This document shows positions 51,580-58,954 of a stretch of DNA of 64,000 bases, piece by piece. The stretch lies in assembly GCF_000785435.2 (NCBI RefSeq), contig NZ_JTDB02000015.1:1-64000 (forward strand), written 5' to 3'. The stretch comes from Paraburkholderia sacchari. GTDB lineage: Bacteria; Pseudomonadota; Gammaproteobacteria; Burkholderiales; Burkholderiaceae. Each line of letters begins with the position of its first letter. Position 1 is the stretch's first letter. The notes beneath the pieces were generated by a model that was not told the origin of the DNA, made no database searches, and was given only the letters and a program-made list of their open reading frames with translations. Position numbers and translations under genes: made by a program.

Positions 51580-52785
51580 GTGTATCAAATAGCCGGGAAT
51601 ACTTACGGGCCTGACGATCAGCGGCTGAATCAGGCGCTTGCCGCCGTCTACGGGTCGGACAGACGTCCGCTGTGCATGTGTCGCGGCTCGGGCATCGAGA
51701 TGTACGTGGCGAAGCTCGGGCATCAGTACATCATCAAACGCATGCCGCACACGGGTGCGCAGCACGCGACTTCCTGCGAGTCCTATGAGCCTCCCGCGGA
51801 ACTGTCGGGCCTCGGCGAAGTGATGGGTGGGGCGATCCAGACCAACCTCGCGGACGGCGTGACCACGCTGAAATTCGATTTCGCGCTTTCCAAGAACGGC
51901 TCGCGCGCCGCGCCAGCTCCCAGCGGGGCAGAGCACGATACCGTGCGCACCGATGGCAAAAAGCTGACGCTGCGTGGTCTTCTGCACTACCTGTACGACG
52001 AATCTGGTCTGACCCGCTGGTCGCCGGCTATGGCCGACAAGCGCAGCTGGTGGGTCGTGCGCAAAGCCTTGCTTCAGGCTGCGAGCGACAAGGTCGCGAA
52101 GGGCGCGGCGGTCGCTGACCTTCTGTACATTCCGGAAAGCTTCTCGTTAGACAAGAAGGATGAAATAACCCGTCGCCGCCTGGCTATCTTCAACCCGCTC
52201 GCGCAGGCAGACGGGAGCACGCGCAAGCTGATGATGGTCGTGGGCGAGGTCAAGGAACTCGGCGACGCTCGCTTCGGAAAGAAGATGGTTTTGAAGCATC
52301 TGCCCGACGCGCACTTCTTCATGAACGAAGACCTGTACAAGCGCATGCTCAAACGCTTCGAGCACGAGCTCGCGCTTTGGGGCGGCACGGAGTCGTCGCA
52401 TCTTCTAGTGGTCGGCACGTTCGGCGTGAGCGGCGCCGGCGTTGCATCGCTTGAAGAAGCGTCGCTGATGCTCGTCAACGAGAACTGGCTACCCTACGAA
52501 AGTGTCGATGAAAAGATGCTGCTGGACGCTCTGAACGCGCAGAAGCGGCGATTCGTGAAGGGGCTGCGGTATAACCTGCCGTCGACCACGCCGCTGGCCA
52601 GCGCGGTCCTGTCCGACACGGCCAACCCGGTCGCCATGTACATCACCTCATACGGGTCTTCCGACGAGTACCGCAAGCAACTGCACGAGCTGATGGAGGA
52701 AAGCACGCTCGAAGCATGGACTTGGGACACCGCAAACGAAATGCCCGCTTTCCCGGCTCCTGAAGCACGGCAGGGCCGAAAGTGA
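51580..52785 (+). CDS. DUF1173-family protein
   Basis: 401 residues from GTG 51580, nine bases after AGGA; an in-frame GTG at 51571 abuts the ribosome site and is less likely. An N-terminal Cys cluster (CMCRGSGIEMY ... SCESYEPP) is followed by LTLRGLLHYLYDESGLTRWS and RSWWVVRKALLQAA, the layout of DUF1173 proteins found on conjugative elements. No catalytic motif known. The stop overlaps the prepilin peptidase start. Confidence 0.8.
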   Translation: MYQIAGNTYGPDDQRLNQALAAVYGSDRRPLCMCRGSGIEMYVAKLGHQYIIKRMPHTGAQHATSCESYEPPAELSGLGEVMGGAIQTNLADGVTTLKFDFALSKNGSRAAPAPSGAEHDTVRTDGKKLTLRGLLHYLYDESGLTRWSPAMADKRSWWVVRKALLQAASDKVAKGAAVADLLYIPESFSLDKKDEITRRRLAIFNPLAQADGSTRKLMMVVGEVKELGDARFGKKMVLKHLPDAHFFMNEDLYKRMLKRFEHELALWGGTESSHLLVVGTFGVSGAGVASLEEASLMLVNENWLPYESVDEKMLLDALNAQKRRFVKGLRYNLPSTTPLASAVLSDTANPVAMYITSYGSSDEYRKQLHELMEESTLEAWTWDTANEMPAFPAPEARQGRK

Positions 52786-53480
52786 CCTCGGCGCAATTGC
52801 TCGGCAGCGCTGCGGTGCTAGGCGCCTGTGCGGGCGGATACGTGCCTTCGCTCGCACGAGCTGCGACTCGAGTTGCACTCCTGTCGGACGGTGCGAACGA
52901 GTCGGAGTGCGCCGACGTTGTACGGCTGTATCGCGGCAAGTGGATGCTCGCCTCGGCGGCTGGCGCAGCGGTACTTTCGGCGGCATCGGTGGCTATCGCG
53001 GGATGTACCGCGAAGGGTGTTGCGTTGGCGGTGCTCCTGCTCGTCCTCGTGGTGCTCACTGTCATTGATCTTGCGACCATGCTTCTGCCGGATGTCATCA
53101 CGATCCCGTTGGTGGTGGTCGGGCTCCTGGTGAATGCCTCGGCGACGGTCGCGTCGCTACATGACGCCATGCTTGGGGCCGCAATCGGGTTCCTAGTGTT
53201 CTGGTCGCTATATTGGTCAATCAGGGTTGTGTCTAGGCGCGAGGGGATGGGCTTCGGCGATGTCAAGCTCGCTTGCGCCATTGGCGCATGGCTCGGCTTT
53301 CGCCCACTACTGCACATACTTGCCGCTGCTGTACTCCTGGCCGGGTTGTACGCCTGTGTGCTCGCGATGTCGCGAAAGATCAGTGACGATCACCTGATTC
53401 CGTTCGGCCCGTTTCTGGCGGCTGGTGCCGCGTTGACGGCACTCGTCGGCACTCCGCTATACGGATTGGTGACGGGTTAG
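52782..53480 (+). CDS. pilU: Prepilin peptidase (A24 family, PilU-like)
   Basis: 232 residues from GTG 52782, overlapping the previous stop by four bases. Highly hydrophobic, with the two catalytic aspartates in VIDLATMLLPD near residue 95 and GFGDVKL near residue 160. It lacks the N-terminal cysteine domain of bifunctional PilD, as do plasmid enzymes. It should cleave PilS and PilV, although it is encoded about 43 kb away from them. Confidence 0.87.
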   Translation: MTSAQLLGSAAVLGACAGGYVPSLARAATRVALLSDGANESECADVVRLYRGKWMLASAAGAAVLSAASVAIAGCTAKGVALAVLLLVLVVLTVIDLATMLLPDVITIPLVVVGLLVNASATVASLHDAMLGAAIGFLVFWSLYWSIRVVSRREGMGFGDVKLACAIGAWLGFRPLLHILAAAVLLAGLYACVLAMSRKISDDHLIPFGPFLAAGAALTALVGTPLYGLVTG

Positions 53481-53509
53481 CGAACGCTTGCATGCGATCG
53501 CAAATCATC

Positions 53510-53543
53510 GGCGCGTCAGCGCCCCGAAAACGGCCGGTAGCCG
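53510..53543. repeat. Paired leader hairpins before the 53551 gene
   Basis: GGCGC-GTCA-GCGCC (53510-53523), then CCGAAAA, then CGGC-CGGTA-GCCG (53531-53543). The same two-hairpin architecture recurs at 54679-54716. Confidence 0.6.
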
Positions 53544-53550
53544 TGTGAGA

Positions 53551-53841
53551 GTGACCGAAGTGAACGAATGGCGGGAGAGTTTTTGCAGGGATGTGTTCGT
53601 GGACAACGCGAAATCATTGTCTGCCGCGAGCATTGTCCAGGGTGGCGTTAATGCCTTTGAGTCTTACCACGGCTCAGCGCCTGATGAGCGGGAGCTGAAG
53701 AGGTGGAACGAACAGGCAATCTGGTACATCTACGGCAACCAGGACAGCATGTTCGATAAAGAGCGAAGCATCGAGGACAAGCGCATCGAAGTGCTGGAGC
53801 ATCTTGAAAAGGTGCATCGGAAGACGCGTCCCGGCAGCTGA
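53551..53841 (+). CDS. 96-residue unknown protein
   Basis: GTG 53551 or 53560 are the likely starts; the frame is open further upstream through the hairpin leader. Acidic and helical (VDNAKSLSAASIVQGGVNAF, IWYIYGNQDSMFDKERSIED), no membrane segment. No family recognised. The start is uncertain. Confidence 0.55.
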   Translation: MTEVNEWRESFCRDVFVDNAKSLSAASIVQGGVNAFESYHGSAPDERELKRWNEQAIWYIYGNQDSMFDKERSIEDKRIEVLEHLEKVHRKTRPGS

Positions 53842-53853
53842 GCAACGGATACC

Positions 53854-53877
53854 GGGCTGCGCCGGCAGGCGCGGCCC
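53854..53877. repeat. Leader hairpin before the 53893 gene
   Basis: GGGCTGCGCC pairs with GGCGCGGCCC (one G-T wobble) around GGCA, ending 15 bases before the next ATG. Confidence 0.65.
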
Positions 53878-53892
53878 AAAGGAAAGGTTGAC

Positions 53893-54201
53893 ATGGCCCA
53901 ACAACTGATTCTGATTGACGACGGCGTGTTCTACATCGAACGCAATGTCAACGGCGATGCCGCAGTGACCAACGGTTTCCTTCTTCGTCGGTGCAAGGTC
54001 GGCGTTACGACTCCGGGCGGCTATGAGTGTATTGGAGGTTACGAGCGCGCTCCGTCCGGAATGTGGCGTGCGTCGATTAACGTGCCGTATGACGCGATCA
54101 CGGACAGCGACAGCTATGAGCTTGGCGATACGTTCGGGACTAACCGCGATGCGATCGCGGCGTTATGGAAGTCGCGGCACGAAGCGCACTGCCAACACTA
54201 G
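53893..54201 (+). CDS. 102-residue unknown protein
   Basis: ATG 53893 follows AAGGAAAGG. Compact, Gly/Tyr-rich and probably beta (LILIDDGVFYIERNVNGD, GFLLRRCKVGVTTPGGYEC), with a helical C-terminus. Contains three cysteines. No family recognised. Confidence 0.65.
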   Translation: MAQQLILIDDGVFYIERNVNGDAAVTNGFLLRRCKVGVTTPGGYECIGGYERAPSGMWRASINVPYDAITDSDSYELGDTFGTNRDAIAALWKSRHEAHCQH

Positions 54202-54290
54202 AAATCTGATGAGTATCGGTTCACGGCTAATGCAACAGGGCAGGATGCCGATATACCGTCGACACAGTCTATTCACAAGCAGGGAAACAA

Positions 54291-54590
54291 ATGGACAAGA
54301 CAGAATTGAATCGGCGGGCAATTGTGGCCGCATTTGGAGACGAAGCGGGTCGTCTGCCGGATGGCGTAAAGCCTGAAATCATGGACGTAATCGGCAACAG
54401 TGACGACTGTTTGCGCCTGCTGATCGCGACGGGCATTTCGTTCGCACCGGGCGACGGCGAGGTAGCTGCCGAAGGCGGCATGATGCAGGAGCCGCTTGTT
54501 GAAAAGGTGGTCGGGGGCGACACGCTCGCCGCGGCGCGTCTGGCTGCGGCAAAGGTCGCCGCGAGCTGGTTGGAGTTCGCAGATCAATGA
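54291..54590 (+). CDS. 99-residue unknown protein
   Basis: ATG 54291, AGGGAAAC upstream. Acidic, Ala-rich and helical (LNRRAIVAAFGDEAGRLPDG, DTLAAARLAAAKVAASWLEF). No family recognised. Followed by a hairpin and a perfect 14-bp palindrome. Confidence 0.65.
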   Translation: MDKTELNRRAIVAAFGDEAGRLPDGVKPEIMDVIGNSDDCLRLLIATGISFAPGDGEVAAEGGMMQEPLVEKVVGGDTLAAARLAAAKVAASWLEFADQ

Positions 54591-54652
54591 AGCTAAAACC
54601 ATCAATGGTCGGATGGCTCCCTGCGCGGGGAGCCCCGACCGTTTAAATGGAC

Positions 54653-54666
54653 TTCCAACGTTGGAA
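54653..54666. promoter_or_regulatory. 14-bp palindrome site 13 (TTCCAACGTTGGAA)
   Basis: The only site built from two TTCCAACGT half-sites; perfectly symmetric, between the 54291 and 54740 genes. Confidence 0.75.
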
Positions 54667-54678
54667 GTGAAAAAGACT

Positions 54679-54716
54679 GGCGCGCAAGCGCCCCGGACGC
54701 TGGCCGGATGGCCAGC
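54679..54716. repeat. Paired leader hairpins before the 54740 gene
   Basis: GGCGC-GCAA-GCGCC (54679-54692), then CCGGAC, then GCTGGCC-GGAT-GGCCAGC (54699-54716). Nearly the same design as at 53510-53543 although the downstream genes are unrelated. Confidence 0.6.
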
Positions 54717-54739
54717 AAAAACAACCTGGAGAAGAACCG

Positions 54740-55135
54740 ATGCAACTGGTGAAACTACCAAACCACACCACACCGCAAAAACACCTTTTTGTCGTGAAAG
54801 GGACAATTGTCCGTATCACGCCGCGAAAGGATGCATCCACACGAATCACGTTGCTGACGCCGGCCGGGTCGCCCAAGCATGAAGATGTTTTCACCACAGC
54901 GCCACTCCCGACGCTGCTGGACCTGCTTGGGCCTCACGTCGAAGTTGAATTGCGCTCTCCCGATAATTATGAAGCGCACACCAGCTACATCGGCCTGGAA
55001 AGCATTGCTTACGCCATCCCCCACGCGCTCGAAAACGGTGCGATTCGACTGGGGTTGCGTAACGGTGATGCGATCACCGTGGGCGATGTGGGGGGCATCA
55101 GAGAATTTCTGGACAACGCGCAAGGCGTTGCCTAA
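54740..55135 (+). CDS. 131-residue unknown protein
   Basis: ATG 54740 after GGAGAAGAACCG. Mixed alpha/beta with VVKGTIVRITPRKDASTRIT and LPTLLDLLGPHVEVELRSPD; no cysteine, membrane segment or known motif. It lies in the block of small genes with hairpin leaders. Confidence 0.65.
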   Translation: MQLVKLPNHTTPQKHLFVVKGTIVRITPRKDASTRITLLTPAGSPKHEDVFTTAPLPTLLDLLGPHVEVELRSPDNYEAHTSYIGLESIAYAIPHALENGAIRLGLRNGDAITVGDVGGIREFLDNAQGVA

Positions 55136-55292
55136 CTGGGACTGGGCGAGCGGCAATCGGGACGGTTCCCGTTCACTGTTCGCATTCGGTGAGCCGCCGC
55201 CGCGCAGGAGATGCGGAATGATCAGACCCGAATCCCTGGGCGCCTGGACCGAAACTGTGCTTTTTGGCATACTATGGAAAACACATTCTGCT

Positions 55293-55505
55293 ATGAGTGT
55301 CAAGATGGTTCGGATCAAAGATTTTCCGCAACTCCGGTTCATCGCTTGGAATCGCCCCGGTGACGATGTGCTCAGCGATGAGGACGCGTTCGCCCTGTAC
55401 GAGCGCAACTGGCGCTTTGTTGACCAGAAAGCGCTCGATGGCCGCGAGCGCGCCCTGATTGAGCGGCTGACCAACGAAGTGGGACACGGACATCTTCATG
55501 TTTAA
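55293..55505 (+). CDS. Small partner gene of the AbiEii-like nucleotidyltransferase
   Basis: 70 residues from ATG 55293. Helical and acidic in the middle (FPQLRFIAWNRPGDDVLSDE, DAFALYERNWRFVD, ALIERLTNEVGHG). It overlaps the nucleotidyltransferase start by eight bases, as expected for a toxin-antitoxin pair, but it is far shorter than an AbiEi-type antitoxin and has no visible winged helix. It could be a new antitoxin type or an accessory. Confidence 0.6.
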   Translation: MSVKMVRIKDFPQLRFIAWNRPGDDVLSDEDAFALYERNWRFVDQKALDGRERALIERLTNEVGHGHLHV

Positions 55506-56490
55506 CCACAGACACCATCAGAACATCATCGGCATCCTTCAAAAGCTCGACGCCGAACTTTTCGAGCGGGCAGGTTGCTATTTCGGCGGTGGCACGGCAA
55601 TCGTACTAGCCACCAACGAATATCGCGAATCGGTCGATATCGACTTCCTGATTGCCTCGCCTGATGGCTACCGCCAGATCCGTGGTCTTGTCTCTGACAC
55701 TGACATCAATAAATTAGCAAAGCAGCCGATTCCGCTTCTTCGCGATGTCCGAAAAGAGCGAGACAAGATTTCGACCATCATCAGCGCCGGCGAGGGAGAA
55801 CGTCCAATCAAGTTGGAGTTCGTGCTGGAGTCTCGTATTCCGCTCACCGGCCAATACATACCCGGCATTCCGGTGCCGACGCTATCACGTGTCGATCTGT
55901 ATGCCGAGAAGCTGCTGGCGAACTCGGATCGCTGGGGCGATGCCAGCGTGATGTATCGGGATGCCATCGACCTCGCAATGATGCTCGATCAGTGGGGCCA
56001 GATTCCGCAAGAAGCGATCGACAAAACGTCGCGTATATATGGACCGGCCGCACTGTCGGACTTTCGCAAGGTGACTGACTACCTTTCTTCCAGCGAAGCC
56101 GCACTGGACAAGGCGCTTGCCTCGATGGCGATGGACCCTGAGCTTGCGCCGCGAATCACCGCTGTATTGCAGGCCGAAGTACAGCGGATCGACGGTGCAA
56201 CGCAGGTCAGGGGAGCAGCTGACTTTCCTGACGAAATCGCGAACGAACTGCGCGCACGGGGACTCGTCGCGCAAAAGATGAACACTGACAAGGGCGTGTA
56301 CGTCGGGAGGATTTTGATGGTGAGCGGGGATTATGCGGTCCAGGACATCGGACGCAATACCGTCGCCGTCCATCGCATCGACGCTGCCCAAGCCAAGCCG
56401 AATCCGGGCGAACGCTACAAGGTGCAGTATTTTTACGGAAACGCCGACTGGGAACCGACGATCCGATCGGGAAAAAACCTCGGGCGGTAA
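55498..56490 (+). CDS. AbiEii-like nucleotidyltransferase fused to a KfrB-like domain
   Basis: 330 residues. CYFGGGTAIVLATNEYRESVDIDFLI-type N-terminus (GGGT near 28-31, DID near 47-49) is the nucleotidyltransferase core of the AbiEii/AbiGii toxin family; a KLLANSDRW segment and a helical region follow. The C-terminal 65 residues form a KfrB-like module (YVGRILMVSGDYAVQDIGRN) ending RSGKNLGR. AbiEii toxins act with an upstream antitoxin in phage defence or plasmid stabilisation; the KfrB tail is unexpected and would place the toxin among possible transferred or membrane-docked proteins. Confidence 0.75.
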   Translation: MFNHRHHQNIIGILQKLDAELFERAGCYFGGGTAIVLATNEYRESVDIDFLIASPDGYRQIRGLVSDTDINKLAKQPIPLLRDVRKERDKISTIISAGEGERPIKLEFVLESRIPLTGQYIPGIPVPTLSRVDLYAEKLLANSDRWGDASVMYRDAIDLAMMLDQWGQIPQEAIDKTSRIYGPAALSDFRKVTDYLSSSEAALDKALASMAMDPELAPRITAVLQAEVQRIDGATQVRGAADFPDEIANELRARGLVAQKMNTDKGVYVGRILMVSGDYAVQDIGRNTVAVHRIDAAQAKPNPGERYKVQYFYGNADWEPTIRSGKNLGR

Positions 56491-56498
56491 GCGGCCGC

Positions 56499-56512
56499 TT
56501 CTGACGTTGGAA
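56499..56512. promoter_or_regulatory. 14-bp palindrome site 14 (TTCTGACGTTGGAA)
   Basis: Nine bases after the nucleotidyltransferase stop, 18 before the next start. Confidence 0.75.
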
Positions 56513-56530
56513 ATCTAAAAAAGGAAAAGT

Positions 56531-56836
56531 ATGGCGTTCATTATCCTGGGTGGCCTCGCAGTGCTAGTAGCGATCCTTGTCGGCCTATATATGTTTAGTG
56601 AGCTTACTGCGTATGGGCTGGAAGAACTCGACAGGTGCGCGAGAGAGAACTCGCAGGCCCGCAGGTTTATCAAGCGTCAGATGGCAAAACACAAGCCACT
56701 GCGCCAGTGGGTCCTGATGCGGGCTGAAAGGATGGTGGACGCGGCGAAACGTGCTGAGGAATCGCGACGTAACGATGCGGACGAGACTCGCCGTCGCCAC
56801 TCAGCGGAGAAACGACTCCGGGACACGCTTGAATGA
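56531..56836 (+). CDS. 101-residue single-pass membrane protein
   Basis: ATG 56531, AAGGAAAAG upstream. One N-terminal hydrophobic segment (FIILGGLAVLVAILVGLYMF), then a charged helical, Arg-rich cytoplasmic part. No family recognised; it precedes kfrA. Confidence 0.65.
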   Translation: MAFIILGGLAVLVAILVGLYMFSELTAYGLEELDRCARENSQARRFIKRQMAKHKPLRQWVLMRAERMVDAAKRAEESRRNDADETRRRHSAEKRLRDTLE

Positions 56837-56855
56837 CGTAATAGCTGCGCGCGTG

Positions 56856-56900
56856 CATAACGTAACGTATCATAACGTAACAAGAACAGGAGAACGTTAT
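56856..56900. promoter_or_regulatory. Candidate KfrA autoregulatory repeats
   Basis: Direct repeats CATAACGTAAC at 56856-56866 and 56871-56881, 15 bp apart, plus an inverted copy AACGTTAT (56893-56900) that includes the first two bases of the kfrA start codon. Repeats at this position fit the known autorepression of KfrA. Confidence 0.6.
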
Positions 56901-57738
56901 GGCACGTGAACCGAGTATCAGCCAGGACCAGGTAAGCCGTGTGGCTGAGGCAATCAGACTCGAAGGAAAGAAACCGACCGCGCGGGAAGTCCGGGATCGT
57001 CTTGGCACAGGCTCGTTCTCGACCATCCTGAAACTCATGAAGGCGTGGGATGACTCGCAGGTCAAACCGGCCGAGCCGCCCGTTGTGTTGCCGCAGGGGT
57101 TGCAACGAGGGCTAGTGGAGTTTGTTGCCAGCGAAGTGGAACGCACAAGGGCCGAGCTTCGCGCTGAAATCGACCTAGCAAATCAGGCAAACGAAGACCT
57201 GATTCGGGAATGCGAGCGGCTGGCGATGACGGTGGAGAACTTGACAGCGTCGCTCGAAGCCGTCCACGCAGAAAAGGCTGGACTTTCTGGCCAGCTGCGG
57301 GAAGTCGAAGGCGAGCGCGACGCGGCGCGACAGGATGCGTCTGCCGAACGCCAAGCCGCCGAATCCGCGCGCACCGAACTGGCCAAAGCGCTGCTCCGGC
57401 TTGAAGCGATGCCGCGACTGGAAAAAGAACTTGATGAACTTCGGCAGGAACTTGCTCGGGAGCATGATGCGCGCACAGACGCGCAACAGTCGTCCGCCGT
57501 CGCGTTAGCCAAGCTGGAAGGAGCGCAGGCGGCGCAGGCCGCGGCTGAGGAAGCACTCACGCACGCGAATGCCGAACTGACCAGCGTTCGCCAGGAACTG
57601 AAGGACACGCGCACCGAGGCGAGCACTGAACTGGCCAACCTTCGCGCGGAAAATGCCACCGTGCAAGCCGATCTGCTCGCCGCCGTCAGACCGAAGACGC
57701 GCCGACCACTGAAAGCGCAAGCCCTGAAGAAGACCTGA
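56899..57738 (+). CDS. kfrA: KfrA, plasmid-organising coiled-coil DNA-binding protein
   Basis: 279 residues. N-terminal KfrA-type helix-turn-helix (VSRVAEAIRLEGKKPTAREV, RDRLGTGSFSTILKLMKAWD) followed by a coiled coil of about 190 residues and a basic tail. In IncP plasmids KfrA binds its own promoter and forms nucleoprotein structures aiding segregation, working with KfrB and KfrC. Here KfrB-like domains are scattered over other proteins, so KfrA could interact with several of them. Confidence 0.87.
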   Translation: MAREPSISQDQVSRVAEAIRLEGKKPTAREVRDRLGTGSFSTILKLMKAWDDSQVKPAEPPVVLPQGLQRGLVEFVASEVERTRAELRAEIDLANQANEDLIRECERLAMTVENLTASLEAVHAEKAGLSGQLREVEGERDAARQDASAERQAAESARTELAKALLRLEAMPRLEKELDELRQELAREHDARTDAQQSSAVALAKLEGAQAAQAAAEEALTHANAELTSVRQELKDTRTEASTELANLRAENATVQADLLAAVRPKTRRPLKAQALKKT

Positions 57739-57767
57739 TACTCGGCTAAACGAGAAATTTTCCCCAC

Positions 57768-58574
57768 CTATTCAACGACGCTTCCCCGGTCGCCCAAGAC
57801 CCGACGAAGCGCCTCGGTCTGGCTTCGCTCCCGTTGCAGCGCCTTTTCAGCTGCGTCCAGCCGCGCCTTGTAGTCGTGCGCCTGTGCGGACAGCTCGACC
57901 CTCAACTGGTCCGTCTGAAGCTTCAGATGCCGCTCCAGGCCGGAAAGCCTGACTTCCGCCGCCGCCAGGGCGTCAATCCGGACTGACAACGCGCCCGCCA
58001 TCGCCTCCCTCTCTGCGATCACTTCCTGAAGCCGGCGCTCTGCCGCGCGTGCCGCAGCCTCGGCGGTCGCGACGCGTTGCAGCGCGTCGGCGCGCGCGGC
58101 TTCCAGCTGGCCGACCTTCAGGTACGCATCACGCAACGTCGCCTCGGCCACCTGCGCACGCACTTTCAGCGCGGTCATCTCGCCGTCGTCCCGCTCATCG
58201 CCTGCTGGCCGCGCCGAGGCCGGTGCCCGCTCGAACGCCGTCAGGCTGTCCGGCGCCGCGCCCTCATGTACATCGGGTGCGGGTGCCGACGCCACCAGAA
58301 GCTGCCGCGAGGGCAGGGGAGATGACCGGGCGCGAGCAATCGCCGCGGACCACGTGGGCGCGGAGGGGCGGCGGCGTATGCCTGCGGTATCGAGCAGCCT
58401 AACGTAGACCGGCTGGCCGTACAGGCGTCCGGTCGCGCGCGCGACGCCCGCGATGAAGCGGTCGAGAAACGCGGCGTTGTGCATGGAGGCGGGCGCGTGC
58501 GCGTCGGCGTCAGCCGCCGCCGCAAGGATGCCGCGCAGCTCGGTATCGGTGAAGGTGATGGGAGGGCGGGCCAT
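57768..58574 (-). CDS. KfrA-like coiled-coil protein
   Basis: 268 residues on the minus strand from ATG 58574 (GGAAG five bases upstream, overlapping a 14-bp palindrome). N-terminal 90 residues (FTDTELRGILAAAADADAH, RLYGQPVYVRLLDTAGIRRR) could be a DNA-binding domain; residues about 130-260 are a continuous coiled coil. Convergent with kfrA, the two stops being only 29 bases apart. Probably a second KfrA-type protein. Confidence 0.7.
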   Translation of the reverse strand: MARPPITFTDTELRGILAAAADADAHAPASMHNAAFLDRFIAGVARATGRLYGQPVYVRLLDTAGIRRRPSAPTWSAAIARARSSPLPSRQLLVASAPAPDVHEGAAPDSLTAFERAPASARPAGDERDDGEMTALKVRAQVAEATLRDAYLKVGQLEAARADALQRVATAEAAARAAERRLQEVIAEREAMAGALSVRIDALAAAEVRLSGLERHLKLQTDQLRVELSAQAHDYKARLDAAEKALQRERSQTEALRRVLGDRGSVVE

Positions 58575-58580
58575 CTGGAC

Positions 58581-58594
58581 TTCCAACGTCAGAA
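58581..58594. promoter_or_regulatory. 14-bp palindrome site 15 (TTCCAACGTCAGAA)
   Basis: Lies immediately upstream of the minus-strand kfrA-like gene and contains its ribosome binding bases, so a bound protein would block translation initiation or transcription. Confidence 0.75.
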
Positions 58595-58643
58595 ATTCTG
58601 TGGGCGATAAACCGGACGGTTCAGTCTAGCCGGATGCCGCATC

Positions 58644-58676
58644 CGCGTAAATAAAACCGTACATTTTATTTACGCG
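58644..58676. repeat. 33-bp perfect inverted repeat
   Basis: Arms CGCGTAAATAAAA (58644-58656) and TTTTATTTACGCG (58664-58676) around CCGTACA. Arm length and spacing suit a dimeric DNA-binding protein or recombinase. Confidence 0.8.
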
Positions 58677-58689
58677 TTTTGGTTACTTT

Positions 58690-58713
58690 GCACCATTACC
58701 CGGATAATGGTGC
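58690..58713. repeat. 24-bp hairpin
   Basis: Perfect 9-bp arms GCACCATTA and TAATGGTGC around CCCGGA, followed by GTTTTG. It could be a weak terminator or part of the same control region as the 33-bp repeat. Confidence 0.7.
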
Positions 58714-58772
58714 GTTTTGTCTGATTTCCGCGCTTTGCATGGGAGGTAGCCTGTGAGGTCCGCCTAGCGGGC

Positions 58773-58786
58773 TTCTGACGTTGGAA
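58773..58786. promoter_or_regulatory. 14-bp palindrome site 16 (TTCTGACGTTGGAA)
   Basis: Rightmost member of the family found; none was seen between here and base 64000. Confidence 0.75.
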
Positions 58787-58954
58787 ACGACGTGTCGAAT
58801 GACGACAAAGGCGCCTTCGCTCGTGTGGGTAAGGGCGCAGCTAGGCTCAGTTCGGCCACAAGCCGTCGCTCGAAGATGTCACGAATCAAGTAACTCTGAA
58901 CCCTGTGCACTTAGCTCTGAATTTTCGGGGTGCGTTAAGCCAGCCAGCAACGAA

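Larger units (their letters stand above)
58587..58954. other. Intergenic region between backbone and restriction block
   Basis: No gene. Contains two 14-bp family sites (the first begins at 58581), a 13-bp-arm inverted repeat and a second hairpin. This looks like a control or recombination region at the end of the conserved backbone. Confidence 0.6.
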
